A stretch of 7,396 bases of DNA from JAJKIP01 sp040509055 (GTDB lineage Bacteria; Bacteroidota; Bacteroidia; Chitinophagales; Chitinophagaceae), in contig JBEVLT010000160.1 in assembly GCA_040509055.1 (NCBI GenBank), positions 1 through 7,396 on the forward strand, read 5' to 3'. Of the stretch, positions 7,290 to 7,396 are shown one piece after another; position 1 is the stretch's first letter, and each line of letters begins with the position of its first letter. The position numbers and the translations under genes are program-made. Under the pieces are notes generated by a model that did not search any database, was not told the origin of the DNA, and was given only the letters and a program-made list of their open reading frames with translations.

Positions 7290-7396
7290 TCAGGAATTGG
7301 CGGCTGCCAGTCCGCAGGTATAAATAAACTTAGCGGTTTGCCTTATATTTACCCTGCCTTTAACCACCAGACCTTCGCCTGCTTCAGCCACTACAT
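7290..7396 (-). CDS. Possible C-terminal end of a convergent gene, partial, unrecognised
   Basis: On the minus strand a reading frame stays open from the window edge (7396) to a TGA at 7292-7290. It gives at least 34 residues that begin VVAEAGEGLVVKGRVN and end CGLAAANS. The composition looks like ordinary protein with alternating hydrophobic residues, and the stop falls 98 bases from the stop of the giant gene, with the terminator between them, as expected for convergent genes. I do not recognise the family. A run this short can stay open by chance, and the other two minus-strand frames here are closed by early stops, so support is moderate only. Confidence 0.42.
   Translation of the reverse strand, partial: VVAEAGEGLVVKGRVNIRQTAKFIYTCGLAAANS

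Noticed and set aside
7317..7352. AT-rich stretch (tataaataaac, ttatattta) that resembles a promoter
   Set aside because: No TTTG-type Bacteroidota -7 motif with correct spacing and no plus-strand start codon follows within the window; it is better read as part of the possible minus-strand coding end.

Overview
The window is almost entirely one very large gene, which reads as a secreted or cell-surface protein of a Bacteroidota bacterium. The main evidence is a C-terminal domain typical of cargo of the type IX secretion system (T9SS), found in that phylum. No Shine-Dalgarno site is visible before the start, which also fits Bacteroidota. The architecture and the roughly balanced base composition would suit a Chitinophagaceae-like soil or plant-associated lineage, but this lineage guess is inference.

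Layout: positions 1-27 are a short leader with an in-frame stop (TGA at 7-9) and no recognisable promoter. Positions 28-7191 encode a 2387-residue protein. In order it has: a signal peptide; two tandem, homologous right-handed beta-helix modules of about 809 and 806 residues (136-2562 and 2578-4995); a cadherin-like beta-sandwich domain (5005-5286); one short cadherin repeat (5302-5601); four longer cadherin repeats of a second subtype (5605-6864); a Pro/Glu/Ala-rich linker; and a T9SS type A sorting domain (6940-7188). A strong intrinsic terminator follows at 7222-7250. The last ~107 bases may hold the C-terminal end of a convergent minus-strand gene that runs off the window.

How the parts probably work together: the signal peptide takes the protein through the inner membrane and the C-terminal domain takes it through the outer membrane by T9SS. 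The cadherin region would act as a stalk presenting the two beta-helix modules outside the cell. Binding or cleavage of a polysaccharide or another surface is plausible, but I see no identifiable catalytic residues and do not assign a substrate. There is no sign of CRISPR, tRNA, rRNA, an insertion sequence or a multi-gene system. The most notable feature is the duplication of an entire ~810-residue beta-helix module, with all 15 Asn-motif coils and three cysteines kept in register.
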